A DNA stretch of 8,397 nt from Novosphingobium sp. (GTDB taxonomy: Bacteria > Pseudomonadota > Alphaproteobacteria > Sphingomonadales > Sphingomonadaceae), in contig JAURNJ010000293.1 of the NCBI GenBank assembly GCA_030830245.1, positions 1 to 8,397 of the forward strand, read 5' to 3'. Positions 1 to 5,932 of the stretch are shown piece after piece. The notes beneath the pieces are model-generated. The model was given only the letters and a program-made list of their open reading frames with translations, searched no databases and was not told where the DNA came from. The stretch's first letter is position 1. Every line of letters begins with the position of its first letter. Both the position numbers and the translations under genes were made by a program.

Positions 1-922
1 CGAGCGGGACAGGCACGACAATCAGCGCGAAGACCAGCATTGCCTGCTTGCGCGCGGCATTCACGGTGCGTCCTCGCGCCAGCAACGCCGGAAAGAGCGA
101 TCCGCCCGAAAGCGCGCCCAGCGCAGCGAGACTAAAGGCGAGAGCGGTTGGCCCGACCAGTTGCTCCTGGCTGAGGTTGAACACCTTGTGAAACAGGTCA
201 GGCAACCAGAACGTGAAGAACCACCAGAACATATCGGTGATCGCCTTCGCACCGGCAATCGCCCAGGTTGCCCGGTCGCGCGCCGCTTCGCGAAAAGAGA
301 GCTTCTCGCCTGCCTCTGAGCCTGCGGCACGCGGCAGGGGCTGGAGGCGCCGGGTGCCAGCTATCCAGAACAGGATCCAGATGAAACCAAGCGCCCCGGT
401 CACGATGAAGGCAGCCTTCCAGCCATAGATCACCGCGAAGGGAATAACCGTAAGCGGGGCAAGGATATTGCCGATATTGGGCGCGGTGTTGACGATGCCC
501 AGCGCCATCGAGCGTTGGCGGATAGGCAGGTATCGCGCGGCCGCCTTGACTGCTGCGGGCGTGTTCACCGCCTCCGCCGCCACCAGCACGATCCGCGCGG
601 TGAGGAACTGGGTGACCGAAGCGGCAAAGGCATGGGCAATTCCGGCCATGCTCCAGATCACCACCGCCGCTCCATAGGCCAGCCGCACCCCGAACCGGTC
701 GATCAGCCAGCCGACGAAAATCAGCGCGGCAGCGGCGGCGAGCTGCGACATCGCAGCGAAATGGGCGAATTCAGCGTCGCCCCAGCCGTATTCCGCCTCA
801 ATCGAAGGTTTGAGCAGCGAGAGCACCTGCCGATCGACATAGTTGAGGATAGTGCCGAAGAACACCAGTGCAATCAGGAATTTGCGCGCCCGCGCCAGGC
901 TGCGGTCCTCGCTTGCCTCCAT
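1..922 (-). CDS. MFS transporter, ACS/ExuT-like organic anion carrier (3' end beyond window)
   Basis: The reading frame is open from an ATG at 922 to the left edge, giving about 307 residues of a protein that is usually 400-450 long, so the last three or so helices are missing. It starts MEASEDRSLARARKF and enters a first membrane helix carrying NYVDRQVLSLLKPS (about residues 27-40), the helix-1 signature of the anion:cation symporter family (hexuronate, phthalate and similar acids). Further matches are the loop GWLIDRFGVR (about 70-79), RYLPIRQRSMALGIVNTAPNIG (about 129-150; the family's (R)xLPxxxRxxAxGixNxxxxxG pattern) and a hydrophilic central loop (about 189-215) between the two six-helix halves. 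It probably imports an organic acid by proton symport at the inner membrane; the substrate is unknown. A purine-rich stretch, GGGAGATAGGGG, precedes the ATG. It is divergent from the YeiH-family gene. Confidence in the superfamily is high and in the ACS subfamily good. Confidence 0.9.
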   Translation of the reverse strand, partial: MEASEDRSLARARKFLIALVFFGTILNYVDRQVLSLLKPSIEAEYGWGDAEFAHFAAMSQLAAAAALIFVGWLIDRFGVRLAYGAAVVIWSMAGIAHAFAASVTQFLTARIVLVAAEAVNTPAAVKAAARYLPIRQRSMALGIVNTAPNIGNILAPLTVIPFAVIYGWKAAFIVTGALGFIWILFWIAGTRRLQPLPRAAGSEAGEKLSFREAARDRATWAIAGAKAITDMFWWFFTFWLPDLFHKVFNLSQEQLVGPTALAFSLAALGALSGGSLFPALLARGRTVNAARKQAMLVFALIVVPVPL

Positions 923-990
923 CCCCTATCTCCCTCACCGCGACATTCAACTTGCACCTTACGCCGCCGCGCGGATAAGGAAAGTCCAAT
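923..990. promoter_or_regulatory. Short divergent intergenic region between MFS and YeiH-family genes
   Basis: These 68 bases must hold the 5' signals of both divergent genes. On the plus strand AAGGAAAG (977-984) lies 6 bases ahead of the ATG at 991 and is a credible ribosome binding site. A weak sigma70-like pair, TTGCAC (952-957) and GATAAG (974-979) with 16 bases between, could drive the plus-strand gene, but it would overlap the ribosome binding site, and I give it little weight. On the minus strand a GGGAG-containing purine run precedes the MFS start. I see no strong dyad. Confidence 0.4.
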
Positions 991-2115
991 ATGACACCGC
1001 GAGACACAAACGTGGCTCCACCCTCGAACGGTTCGGGCTGGTCGGGCATCGACTGGGAAGCGCTGCCGCATGGCGGCGACCTGTTCGGCGAACTCGACTA
1101 TGCCGAACATCAAGCCCGCAAGACGAAGCACCGCGATTCCATCTGGCCGGGCATGGTCATATGCGCGGTGGCGGCCGGATCGGCGGCCTGGCTCTCCGAG
1201 CACTACGGCTTTCCGATGATGCTTCTCGGGCTGCTGATCGGCCTGTCACTCAATTTCATCACGCGAGACCCGCAGACCCATCGCGGGTTGGACTTCGCCT
1301 CGCGAACCTGCCTGCGCGTGGGCATCATCGCACTTGGCCTGCAGGTGACCTTCGAAGAGATCCGACAGCTTGGCTGGCCTGCCTTCGCTGCCCTGCTTGC
1401 GATCATGACAGTGACTATCGCAGCCGGGATGGGCGGCGCACGGCTGTTTGGTCAGTCGCGCTATTCCGGATTGCTGGCTGGCGGCGCGACGGCGATCTGC
1501 GGGGCGAGCGCCGCCCTCGCCCTCTACGGGATGATCGGCCGCGACCGGCTCTCGCAGGCACAGTTCGCCCTGACGCTGGTCGGGATATCGATGGCCAGCG
1601 CGCTCGCCATGTCGGTTTATCCCGCGCTTGCCGCAGAGCTGCATTTCTCGGACGAGCAGGCGGGATTCCTCGTGGGCGCTTCGATCCACGATGCCGCCCA
1701 GGCAATCGGCGGCGGCTACGCCTTCTCGAACGAAGCCGGTACCTATGCGACCATTGTGAAGCTCTCTCGCGTCGCAATGCTGGCACCCATCGTACTGATC
1801 GCCGGCATCTGGCTGAACGCACAAAGGGACAAATCCGCCGGAATTGCAGTCTGGCGCCGGATTTCGGTTCCGGGCTTCATCATCCTGTTTCTGCTCGTGC
1901 TCTGCGCCAACAGCTTTCTGCATATTCCGGATGCTATGCGGACGGCTGCATTGACTGGATCGAAAGCGCTGCTCCTGCTGGCGGTGACCGCAACAGCGAT
2001 GCGCTCGCGGATGGATCTGTTGATGGAGCTTGGCTGGCGTGCTGTCGGGCCGGTGATTGTCGCAAGCGTGGTCAGCCTGATTGCTTCGCTTGCAATCGCA
2101 TTTGTCGTCATTTGA
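991..2115 (+). CDS. YeiH/PSE family (UPF0324) putative sulfate exporter membrane protein
   Basis: This 374-residue protein begins at an ATG with a good AAGGAAAG ribosome binding site and has a family-typical length with a hydrophilic N-terminus (about residues 1-50). Roughly ten hydrophobic segments follow (for example about 52-69, 73-91, 105-120, 130-149, 190-212, 260-275, 292-310, 325-337, 351-373). Conserved family blocks are visible: FASRTCLRVGIIALGLQVT (about 102-120), GGATAICGASAALAL (164-178), VGASIHDAAQAIGGG (228-242) and IVKLSRVAMLAPIVL (255-269). These define Pfam Cons_hypoth698. The name 'putative sulfate exporter' comes from homologues found beside sulfonate-degradation genes, and direct transport data are scarce. 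The protein acts in the inner membrane, and the ion exported is not determined by the sequence. It ends 79 bp before the convergent crotonase gene and is probably monocistronic. Long open frames on both strands across it are GC-rich shadows. Confidence 0.92.
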   Translation: MTPRDTNVAPPSNGSGWSGIDWEALPHGGDLFGELDYAEHQARKTKHRDSIWPGMVICAVAAGSAAWLSEHYGFPMMLLGLLIGLSLNFITRDPQTHRGLDFASRTCLRVGIIALGLQVTFEEIRQLGWPAFAALLAIMTVTIAAGMGGARLFGQSRYSGLLAGGATAICGASAALALYGMIGRDRLSQAQFALTLVGISMASALAMSVYPALAAELHFSDEQAGFLVGASIHDAAQAIGGGYAFSNEAGTYATIVKLSRVAMLAPIVLIAGIWLNAQRDKSAGIAVWRRISVPGFIILFLLVLCANSFLHIPDAMRTAALTGSKALLLLAVTATAMRSRMDLLMELGWRAVGPVIVASVVSLIASLAIAFVVI

Positions 2116-2172
2116 CGAGGCACGCACTTGGGCGAGCGGATCGACCTGGCGAGTTGGCTCATGGGTAGCAGG

Positions 2173-2203
2173 CACCGCTGGTCCAAAGCGGTGATTATTT
2201 CTT
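2173..2203 (+). terminator. Hairpin with T-rich tail, candidate terminator of the YeiH-family gene
   Basis: CACCGCT (2173-2179) and AGCGGTG (2187-2193) form a perfect 7-bp stem with a 7-base loop, followed on the plus strand by ATTATTTCTT. This fits a modest intrinsic terminator 57 bp after the YeiH-family stop. The T-rich tail overlaps the final Lys-Lys-stop codons (2195-2203) of the convergent crotonase gene. The same stem is also present just 3' of the crotonase stop on the minus strand, but without a T run there. Confidence 0.5.
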
Positions 2204-3016
2204 CGTGCGATAGTCCTCGAACGGTTCGTCCCTGACCTGAAGCGCCTCGCGCACATCCTGCCGCATCTTCGCCATGTATTGCCGGCTTGCATCGGTCGTC
2301 TGCCCCAGGGCCTGCATCTCGGTTCCCGCGCGCAAGCCCGCGCGCATTCCCATTGCATCCATTTGCCGGTGCACCACGCGCTTGTTGATCTGCGCCAGCT
2401 CGGGATCGATCATCGCGATCCTGCTCGCCTTTGCCAGAACCTCGCTCTCCAGGTCCTCCAACGGAAAGGCACGATTGGCGAACCCAAGGCGCACGGCTTC
2501 GTTCCCGTCGATGGCGTCGCCTGTCAGCATTTGCTCCATAGCCGCGCGCATGCCCATCAGCCAGACGTGATAGTGATTGTCCGGAGGAGAGATCGAACGC
2601 ACCGGCGGATAGCCGATCTGCGCGTCCTCTGAAACGTAGACGAGATCGCAGGCAACAGCGAGCTCGGAACCGCCGGCCAGGCACCATCCATGAACCTGAG
2701 CAATCACCGGCTTGGCGAGATCCCATATCCTGAAACAACCATCGACGACATGGCGCGCCCACCAGCCCGGTCCTTGCGGTGCATGCCAGGGCGTCGGCCC
2801 GAGATGAGCCAGATCGTAGCCCGATGAAAAGCAGGTGCCTGCCCCGCGAATGATGATCACGCGAATCTCGGGATCGGCATCTGCGACATCAAGCGCTGCG
2901 AACAGCTCGCCGCGCAGGGCGTTGGAAAGGGCGTTGCGCTTGTCGGGACGGTTCAGTGTCAGCCGCCGCACATGCTGCACAGGATCGTCGATCAGAACCA
3001 GTTGCGAACCCGTCAT
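2195..3016 (-). CDS. Enoyl-CoA hydratase/isomerase (crotonase) family protein, one catalytic Glu replaced
   Basis: This 273-residue soluble protein has the crotonase fold and usual length. LNRPDKRNALSNALRGEL (about 21-38) is the N-terminal family block. FSSGYDL (63-69) supplies the first oxyanion-hole/CoA-binding element. VHGWCLAGGSELAVACDLV (108-126) holds the second oxyanion glycine and Glu118, matching Glu144 of rat mitochondrial enoyl-CoA hydratase. The next block reads AQIGYPPVRSISPP (132-145) where hydratases have GQPE, so Pro138 stands in place of the second catalytic Glu (rat Glu164). Simple hydration is therefore doubtful; isomerase, hydrolase, C-C lyase or another crotonase chemistry on an acyl-CoA thioester is equally possible. 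The C-terminal part (about 205-270) is Met/Arg-rich and forms the usual trimerisation helices. GGGGG lies 7 bases ahead of the ATG. It is divergent from the amidohydrolase operon across a dyad-rich region, suggesting co-control, and probably acts downstream of the CoA ligase encoded at 6938. Confidence 0.9.
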   Translation of the reverse strand: MTGSQLVLIDDPVQHVRRLTLNRPDKRNALSNALRGELFAALDVADADPEIRVIIIRGAGTCFSSGYDLAHLGPTPWHAPQGPGWWARHVVDGCFRIWDLAKPVIAQVHGWCLAGGSELAVACDLVYVSEDAQIGYPPVRSISPPDNHYHVWLMGMRAAMEQMLTGDAIDGNEAVRLGFANRAFPLEDLESEVLAKASRIAMIDPELAQINKRVVHRQMDAMGMRAGLRAGTEMQALGQTTDASRQYMAKMRQDVREALQVRDEPFEDYRTKK

Positions 3017-3032
3017 TCATCAGCCCCCGTCA

Positions 3033-3061
3033 TGTCGGCACGATTGCCGATCTGGCCGACA
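3033..3061. repeat. 7-bp inverted repeat in the crotonase leader
   Basis: TGTCGGC and GCCGACA are perfect reverse complements separated by 15 bases. They lie 17-45 bp ahead of the crotonase start codon, within its presumed 5' leader or promoter. It could be an operator or an mRNA stem; chance is also possible in GC-rich DNA. Confidence 0.35.
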
Positions 3062-3064
3062 AAC

Positions 3065-3084
3065 ATGCCTTGGGCTGAAGGCAT
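3065..3084. repeat. 7-bp inverted repeat (compact hairpin) in the divergent region
   Basis: ATGCCTT (3065-3071) and AAGGCAT (3078-3084) are perfect reverse complements around the 6-base loop GGGCTG. The right arm shares its last T with the neighbouring TTGCAAC repeat. There is no T run on either side, so it does not look like a terminator. Confidence 0.4.
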
Positions 3085-3104
3085 TGCAACATCATTCTTG
3101 CAAC
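3084..3104. repeat. TTGCAAC direct repeat, 14-bp period
   Basis: TTGCAAC occurs at 3084-3090 and 3098-3104 with a 7-base spacer. Because TTGCAA is itself palindromic, the pair also reads as an inverted repeat TTGCAA-N8-TTGCAA. This could be two half-sites for a transcription factor, though that is only a suggestion. Confidence 0.4.
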
Positions 3105-3113
3105 CGTGGGAAG

Positions 3114-3145
3114 ACACAACTGCCCGGCTACAAGGGCAGTTGTGT
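3114..3145. promoter_or_regulatory. Perfect 12-bp dyad, candidate operator of the divergent genes
   Basis: ACACAACTGCCC (3114-3125) and GGGCAGTTGTGT (3134-3145) are exact reverse complements with an 8-base spacer. The half-sites are therefore 20 bp apart centre to centre, about two helical turns. The dyad is 97 bp from the crotonase start and 82 bp from the amidohydrolase start. It has no T run on either strand, so a dimeric repressor or activator site is a better reading than a terminator. The cognate regulator is not in the window. Confidence 0.6.
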
Positions 3146-3227
3146 GCCGCCGCCAAATCCGGCAGAATCCAATAGCTAGGGGCAAGGACTTGGCAATCAG
3201 AAGCAAGCCGCCGGGAAAGGAAACGAG

Positions 3228-4514
3228 ATGAACCTTGAAGACATGATCCTCGTCAGCGTGGACGACCACATCATCGAGCCGGCCACCGTGTTCGACAACC
3301 ACATGCCGAAGAAGTTCGCGGATCGCGCGCCCAAACTGATCTACGACCGCGAGAGAAATCTCCAGGTGTGGTCGTGGGAAGGCGGGGTGACGGCAACGCC
3401 GTTCATCTGCGCGGTTGTCACGCTTCCACCGATGGAATGGGGTTACGACCCGACGACCCTCGCCGAAATGCGTCCCGGCTGCTGGGACGTGAACCAGCGC
3501 GTGCGCGACATGGACGCGAACGGCATCCTTGCTTCGATGAATTTCGCTTCGTTCCCCGGCGCGGTCGGCACTTTCTTTGCCGGAGCCAAGGACAAGGATT
3601 TCGCCTACACCACGCTGCAGGCCTACAACGACTGGTACATCGACGAGTGGTGCGCTTCCCACCCCGGCCGCTTCATTGCCTGCCCCCTGCCCGCGATCTG
3701 GGATCCGGATCTCGCGGCAAAGGAAGTGCGCCGCGTTGCCCGCAAGGGCGCAAAGGCGATCAGCTTCTCCGAGGCGCCCGAAACCTTCGGCTATCCCAGC
3801 ATTCACACTGGCGAGTGGGACGGGTTCTTCAAGGCCTGCGTGGACGAGGGCGTCGTCGTCGCCATCCATATCGCATCCTCCAACATGTCGCAGGGGGCAA
3901 ACCCCATGGCCTCCATGAACGGCGAAGGCCCGCCCATCGAGGTGACAAGCACCCTGCCCTGCTGGAACTCGGTCGACTGCGCCGCGAACCTGCTCTGGTC
4001 GAAGTCGCTGGTGAAGTTTCCCGATCTGAAGATCGCTCTTTCAGAAGGCGGCACTTCGTGGATTCCCGGCTTCCTCGATCGCATGGAGCGCCAGTTCCAC
4101 CTTCAGAAGTGGGCGCAATCGGATCTCGGCGGGCTCACACCCACCGAGATGTTCCGCAAGCACTTTCTCGCCTGCTTCATCAGCGACCCGTCCGGCCTAC
4201 TGCTGCGCAACCGCGTCGGGATCGAGAATATCGCCTATGAAGTCGACTATCCCCATTCCGACTGTACGTTCCCCGGTTCGCCCGAAGAGCTTTGGGAGCA
4301 TCTGGTCGATGCCCAATGCACCGATGACGAGATCAACAAGATTACCCATGAAAATGCCGCCAAGTGGTTCAATGTCGACCTGTTCGAACACATCGACAAG
4401 AAGGACGCGACGGTCGGCGCTCTGCGCGCGCGGGCTGCAGACATGGACATCTCGATCCGCACCAAGGCACAGTACCGGGAGGACTATGAGCGCCAGTACG
4501 GCGCGGTTGCCTGA
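3228..4514 (+). CDS. Amidohydrolase-2 family metalloenzyme (hydrolase or decarboxylase)
   Basis: This 428-residue soluble protein of the amidohydrolase superfamily (Pfam Amidohydro_2, relatives of ACMSD and LigW) is first in a five-gene run. The N-terminal SVDDHIIEP (10-18) supplies the strand-1 metal ligands (Asp12 or Asp13, with His14). VAIHIASS (211-218) supplies His214 of the mid-barrel. ALSEGGTSWIPGFLDRMER (270-288) is the family block with an acidic Glu273, and YEVDYPHSDCTFPGSPEEL (337-355) holds Asp340, the likely catalytic Asp. NAAKWFNVD (376-384) is the usual C-terminal helix. Family members bind a single Zn or Mn and catalyse decarboxylation of carboxylates or hydrolysis of C-N and C-C bonds; the sequence does not decide which. 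At 428 residues it is longer than ACMSD-type enzymes (about 330), like many uncharacterised homologues annotated in actinobacteria and sphingomonads. The start follows a strong GGAAAGGAAACGAG stretch. Confidence 0.9.
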   Translation: MNLEDMILVSVDDHIIEPATVFDNHMPKKFADRAPKLIYDRERNLQVWSWEGGVTATPFICAVVTLPPMEWGYDPTTLAEMRPGCWDVNQRVRDMDANGILASMNFASFPGAVGTFFAGAKDKDFAYTTLQAYNDWYIDEWCASHPGRFIACPLPAIWDPDLAAKEVRRVARKGAKAISFSEAPETFGYPSIHTGEWDGFFKACVDEGVVVAIHIASSNMSQGANPMASMNGEGPPIEVTSTLPCWNSVDCAANLLWSKSLVKFPDLKIALSEGGTSWIPGFLDRMERQFHLQKWAQSDLGGLTPTEMFRKHFLACFISDPSGLLLRNRVGIENIAYEVDYPHSDCTFPGSPEELWEHLVDAQCTDDEINKITHENAAKWFNVDLFEHIDKKDATVGALRARAADMDISIRTKAQYREDYERQYGAVA

Positions 4515-4540
4515 TCGATCGAAAGCGACTCCGCGATGGC

Positions 4541-4576
4541 TTGCGGAAATCCGCTCATTTCGGTGGATTTCCGCAA
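4541..4576. repeat. Perfect 12-bp inverted repeat between amidohydrolase and LLM genes
   Basis: TTGCGGAAATCC (4541-4552) and GGATTTCCGCAA (4565-4576) are exact reverse complements around a 12-base spacer; a G-T and a C-G pair could extend the stem inward. It fills most of the 89-bp gap and ends 27 bp before the LLM start. No T run follows, so it is not a classical intrinsic terminator. It may be an mRNA stability or processing hairpin, an attenuating structure or a protein-binding dyad. Its sequence is unrelated to the dyad at 3114-3145. Confidence 0.6.
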
Positions 4577-4603
4577 ACACGCCTCGAAAGCCGGGACACT
4601 GAC

Positions 4604-5473
4604 ATGAAATTCGGCGCTGCACTGATCGGCATCAGTCCGCGGTTCTATGCGGAAATTGCCCAGATAGCCGAAGCCGTGGGCTTCGAATCGATCTGGGTAC
4701 CGGAACATCTCGTGTTCCCGGCAAACATGCCGCCGCAGTATCCCTACTCGGACAGCGGCCTGCCTCCGGTTTCGGCGCAAACGCCGCTTTACGATCCGTG
4801 GGCCGTGCTTGGCTACCTGGCCTGCGCAACCACCACTTTGCGACTGGCTACGAACGTATTCATTGCGCCACTGCGGCATCCGCTGATGATTGCCCGTTCG
4901 CTCGCGACGGTGGACAGGCTTTCGGGAGGCAGGGTTACGCTCGGCGCTGGTGTCGGCTGGCTCTCGACCGAGTTCGACGCGGTCGGCGTGCCGTTTCGCG
5001 AACGCGGCGCACGCATGGATGAAATCGTACCGCTGCTGAGACGGCTCTGGACCGAACCGCAAATCGAACACCATGGCCGATTCTACGACTTCGATCCGGT
5101 ATGTTTCGAACCCAAGCCCATCCAGTCGCGGACAGGCGGGATCCCGATCGAACTCGGCGGCAGTTCGCCAAAAGCGCTGGAGCGCGCTGGCCGGATTGGT
5201 GACGGCTGGATCGAAATCGGCGCGTCAACATACGACGATCTGGCGCGAAAGCTGGATGTCATCCACCGTGCCAGAGCCGACGCAGGCAGGGAGCACCTGA
5301 ATTTCGAGGTGACTTCCGGAACGTGGCTGATCGAGGGCGCGTCCGCAATTGAACGCGCTGCCTGGATGGGAGTGACCCGTATCATCGCATCGCCTCCGAT
5401 GGGTCCGAAAGCGTTGACGCCGGACGAGTTCCGGTCTTGGGCAGAGGAATATGCCTCGGCAAACTTTGGTTAG
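4604..5473 (+). CDS. LLM-class flavin/F420-dependent oxidoreductase
   Basis: This 289-residue protein has the luciferase-like monooxygenase TIM-barrel fold. MKFGAALIGISPRFYAEIAQIAEAVGFESIWVPEHLV (1-37) is the typical first strand and helix. TLRLATNVFIAPLRHPLMIARSLATVDRLSGGRVTLGAGVGW (78-119) is the central LLM block of strands that line the flavin or F420 pocket. PIELGGSSPKALERAGRIGDGWI (181-203) is the C-terminal barrel block usually assigned to cofactor phosphate binding. It resembles the TIGR03619-like F420-type subgroup more than SsuD or luciferase, so hydride transfer to or from the substrate is as likely as monooxygenation. The ATG at 4604 is preferred because family members begin MKFG. 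An in-frame upstream TTG at 4541 would add 21 residues unlike the family and encoded within an inverted repeat. The ribosome binding site is weak (CGGGA). It is the second gene of the operon. Confidence 0.9.
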   Translation: MKFGAALIGISPRFYAEIAQIAEAVGFESIWVPEHLVFPANMPPQYPYSDSGLPPVSAQTPLYDPWAVLGYLACATTTLRLATNVFIAPLRHPLMIARSLATVDRLSGGRVTLGAGVGWLSTEFDAVGVPFRERGARMDEIVPLLRRLWTEPQIEHHGRFYDFDPVCFEPKPIQSRTGGIPIELGGSSPKALERAGRIGDGWIEIGASTYDDLARKLDVIHRARADAGREHLNFEVTSGTWLIEGASAIERAAWMGVTRIIASPPMGPKALTPDEFRSWAEEYASANFG

Positions 5474-5515
5474 ATCGATGCGCCTCGCCCCGCGCTGAAA
5501 GGATTCGCAAATCCC

Positions 5516-5932
5516 ATGTCCGCACCCGAAGGGCTTGCTAGTCCGACATCGATGAAACTGGTCGTTTCCGACCTAAAGAAATCCGAGACATTCTATCGGA
5601 AGATCTGTTTGTTCAGGGACGCCAGCACCCTCCACTTCCAACTGGGCGGACGGCCGTTTTCGGAGGTGATCCTGCGCGAGACCGAAGGCAACGGCAGCTT
5701 GACCCTGATGGCGTTCGACGATGGCGAGGCGCCTTCCCCCGGCGCTGCGGTCCTCACGTTTTCCACTGACGATCTTGAAGCCTTCGCGAGACGGGCGATA
5801 GACGCTGGCGGGGAACAGATCGCCGAAGCGCGGGGGCTGCGCCTTGGCAAGTGGAACGCCCTGATCGCCGAGTTCACCGATCCCGACGGAAATTTCCTGC
5901 AGGTGCTCCAGACCATCGAAGTAGAAGCCTGA
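5516..5932 (+). CDS. VOC-fold (glyoxalase/bleomycin-resistance type) protein, metal ligands not conserved
   Basis: This 138-residue protein has the two beta-alpha-beta3 modules of the vicinal oxygen chelate fold. SMKLVVSDLKKSETFYRKI (12-30) is module 1, and VLTFSTDDLEAFARRAIDAGGEQI opens module 2. It closes with FTDPDGNFLQVLQ (about 120-132). In metal-dependent members the first strand has His where Lys14 lies and the last block has Glu where Gln129 lies; His40 is the only histidine. The metal site therefore seems to be lost, and the protein may be a binding protein, a metal-free isomerase or a partner subunit. In ring-degradation clusters, VOC proteins serve as extradiol dioxygenases, epimerases or isomerases, but nothing here selects one. 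GAAAGGA lies 12 bases upstream of the ATG, with a small stem GGATT/AATCC (5501-5514) between it and the start. It is third in the operon, 42 bp after the LLM gene. Confidence 0.85.
   Translation: MSAPEGLASPTSMKLVVSDLKKSETFYRKICLFRDASTLHFQLGGRPFSEVILRETEGNGSLTLMAFDDGEAPSPGAAVLTFSTDDLEAFARRAIDAGGEQIAEARGLRLGKWNALIAEFTDPDGNFLQVLQTIEVEA

Larger units (their letters stand above)
3017..3227. promoter_or_regulatory. Divergent control region between crotonase and catabolic operon
   Basis: This 211-bp gene-free stretch separates two divergent genes. From left to right it holds TGTCGGC/GCCGACA (3033-3039 and 3055-3061), ATGCCTT/AAGGCAT (3065-3071 and 3078-3084), the 7-bp direct repeat TTGCAAC (3084-3090 and 3098-3104) and a perfect 12-bp dyad (3114-3145). 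The bases from 3146 to 3227 hold the leader of the amidohydrolase gene, ending in a GGGAAAGGAAACGAG ribosome binding region. A possible weak promoter is TTGTGT (3140-3145), 17 bases, then CAGAAT (3163-3168), which would overlap the dyad. No regulator gene is in the window. Confidence 0.6.

Noticed and set aside
843..2168. A 441-codon open frame on the plus strand overlapping the YeiH-family gene
   Set aside because: It is Arg-, Cys- and Pro-rich with no recognisable domain and sits over a gene with clear family motifs in another frame; it is a GC-rich shadow.
1246..2762. Two long minus-strand open frames (1246-2358 and 1743-2762)
   Set aside because: They lie antisense to the YeiH-family gene or out of frame with the crotonase and have low-complexity Arg/Ala/Gly composition without family motifs.
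3114..3145. Reading the 12-bp dyad as an intrinsic terminator
   Set aside because: Neither strand has a T run after the stem, and it sits upstream of both divergent genes rather than downstream of any.
3030..3869. A 279-codon minus-strand frame antisense to the amidohydrolase gene and through the divergent region
   Set aside because: Its composition is that of the reverse frame of a GC-rich gene, no ribosome binding site or domain is visible, and it would cross the dyad-rich control region.
3368..4240. A 290-codon plus-strand frame inside the amidohydrolase gene
   Set aside because: It is an Arg/His-rich alternate frame of a well-supported gene.
4541..4603. TTG start giving a 21-residue longer LLM protein
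   Set aside because: Family members start at MKFG, and the added segment is encoded by an inverted repeat and resembles non-coding sequence.
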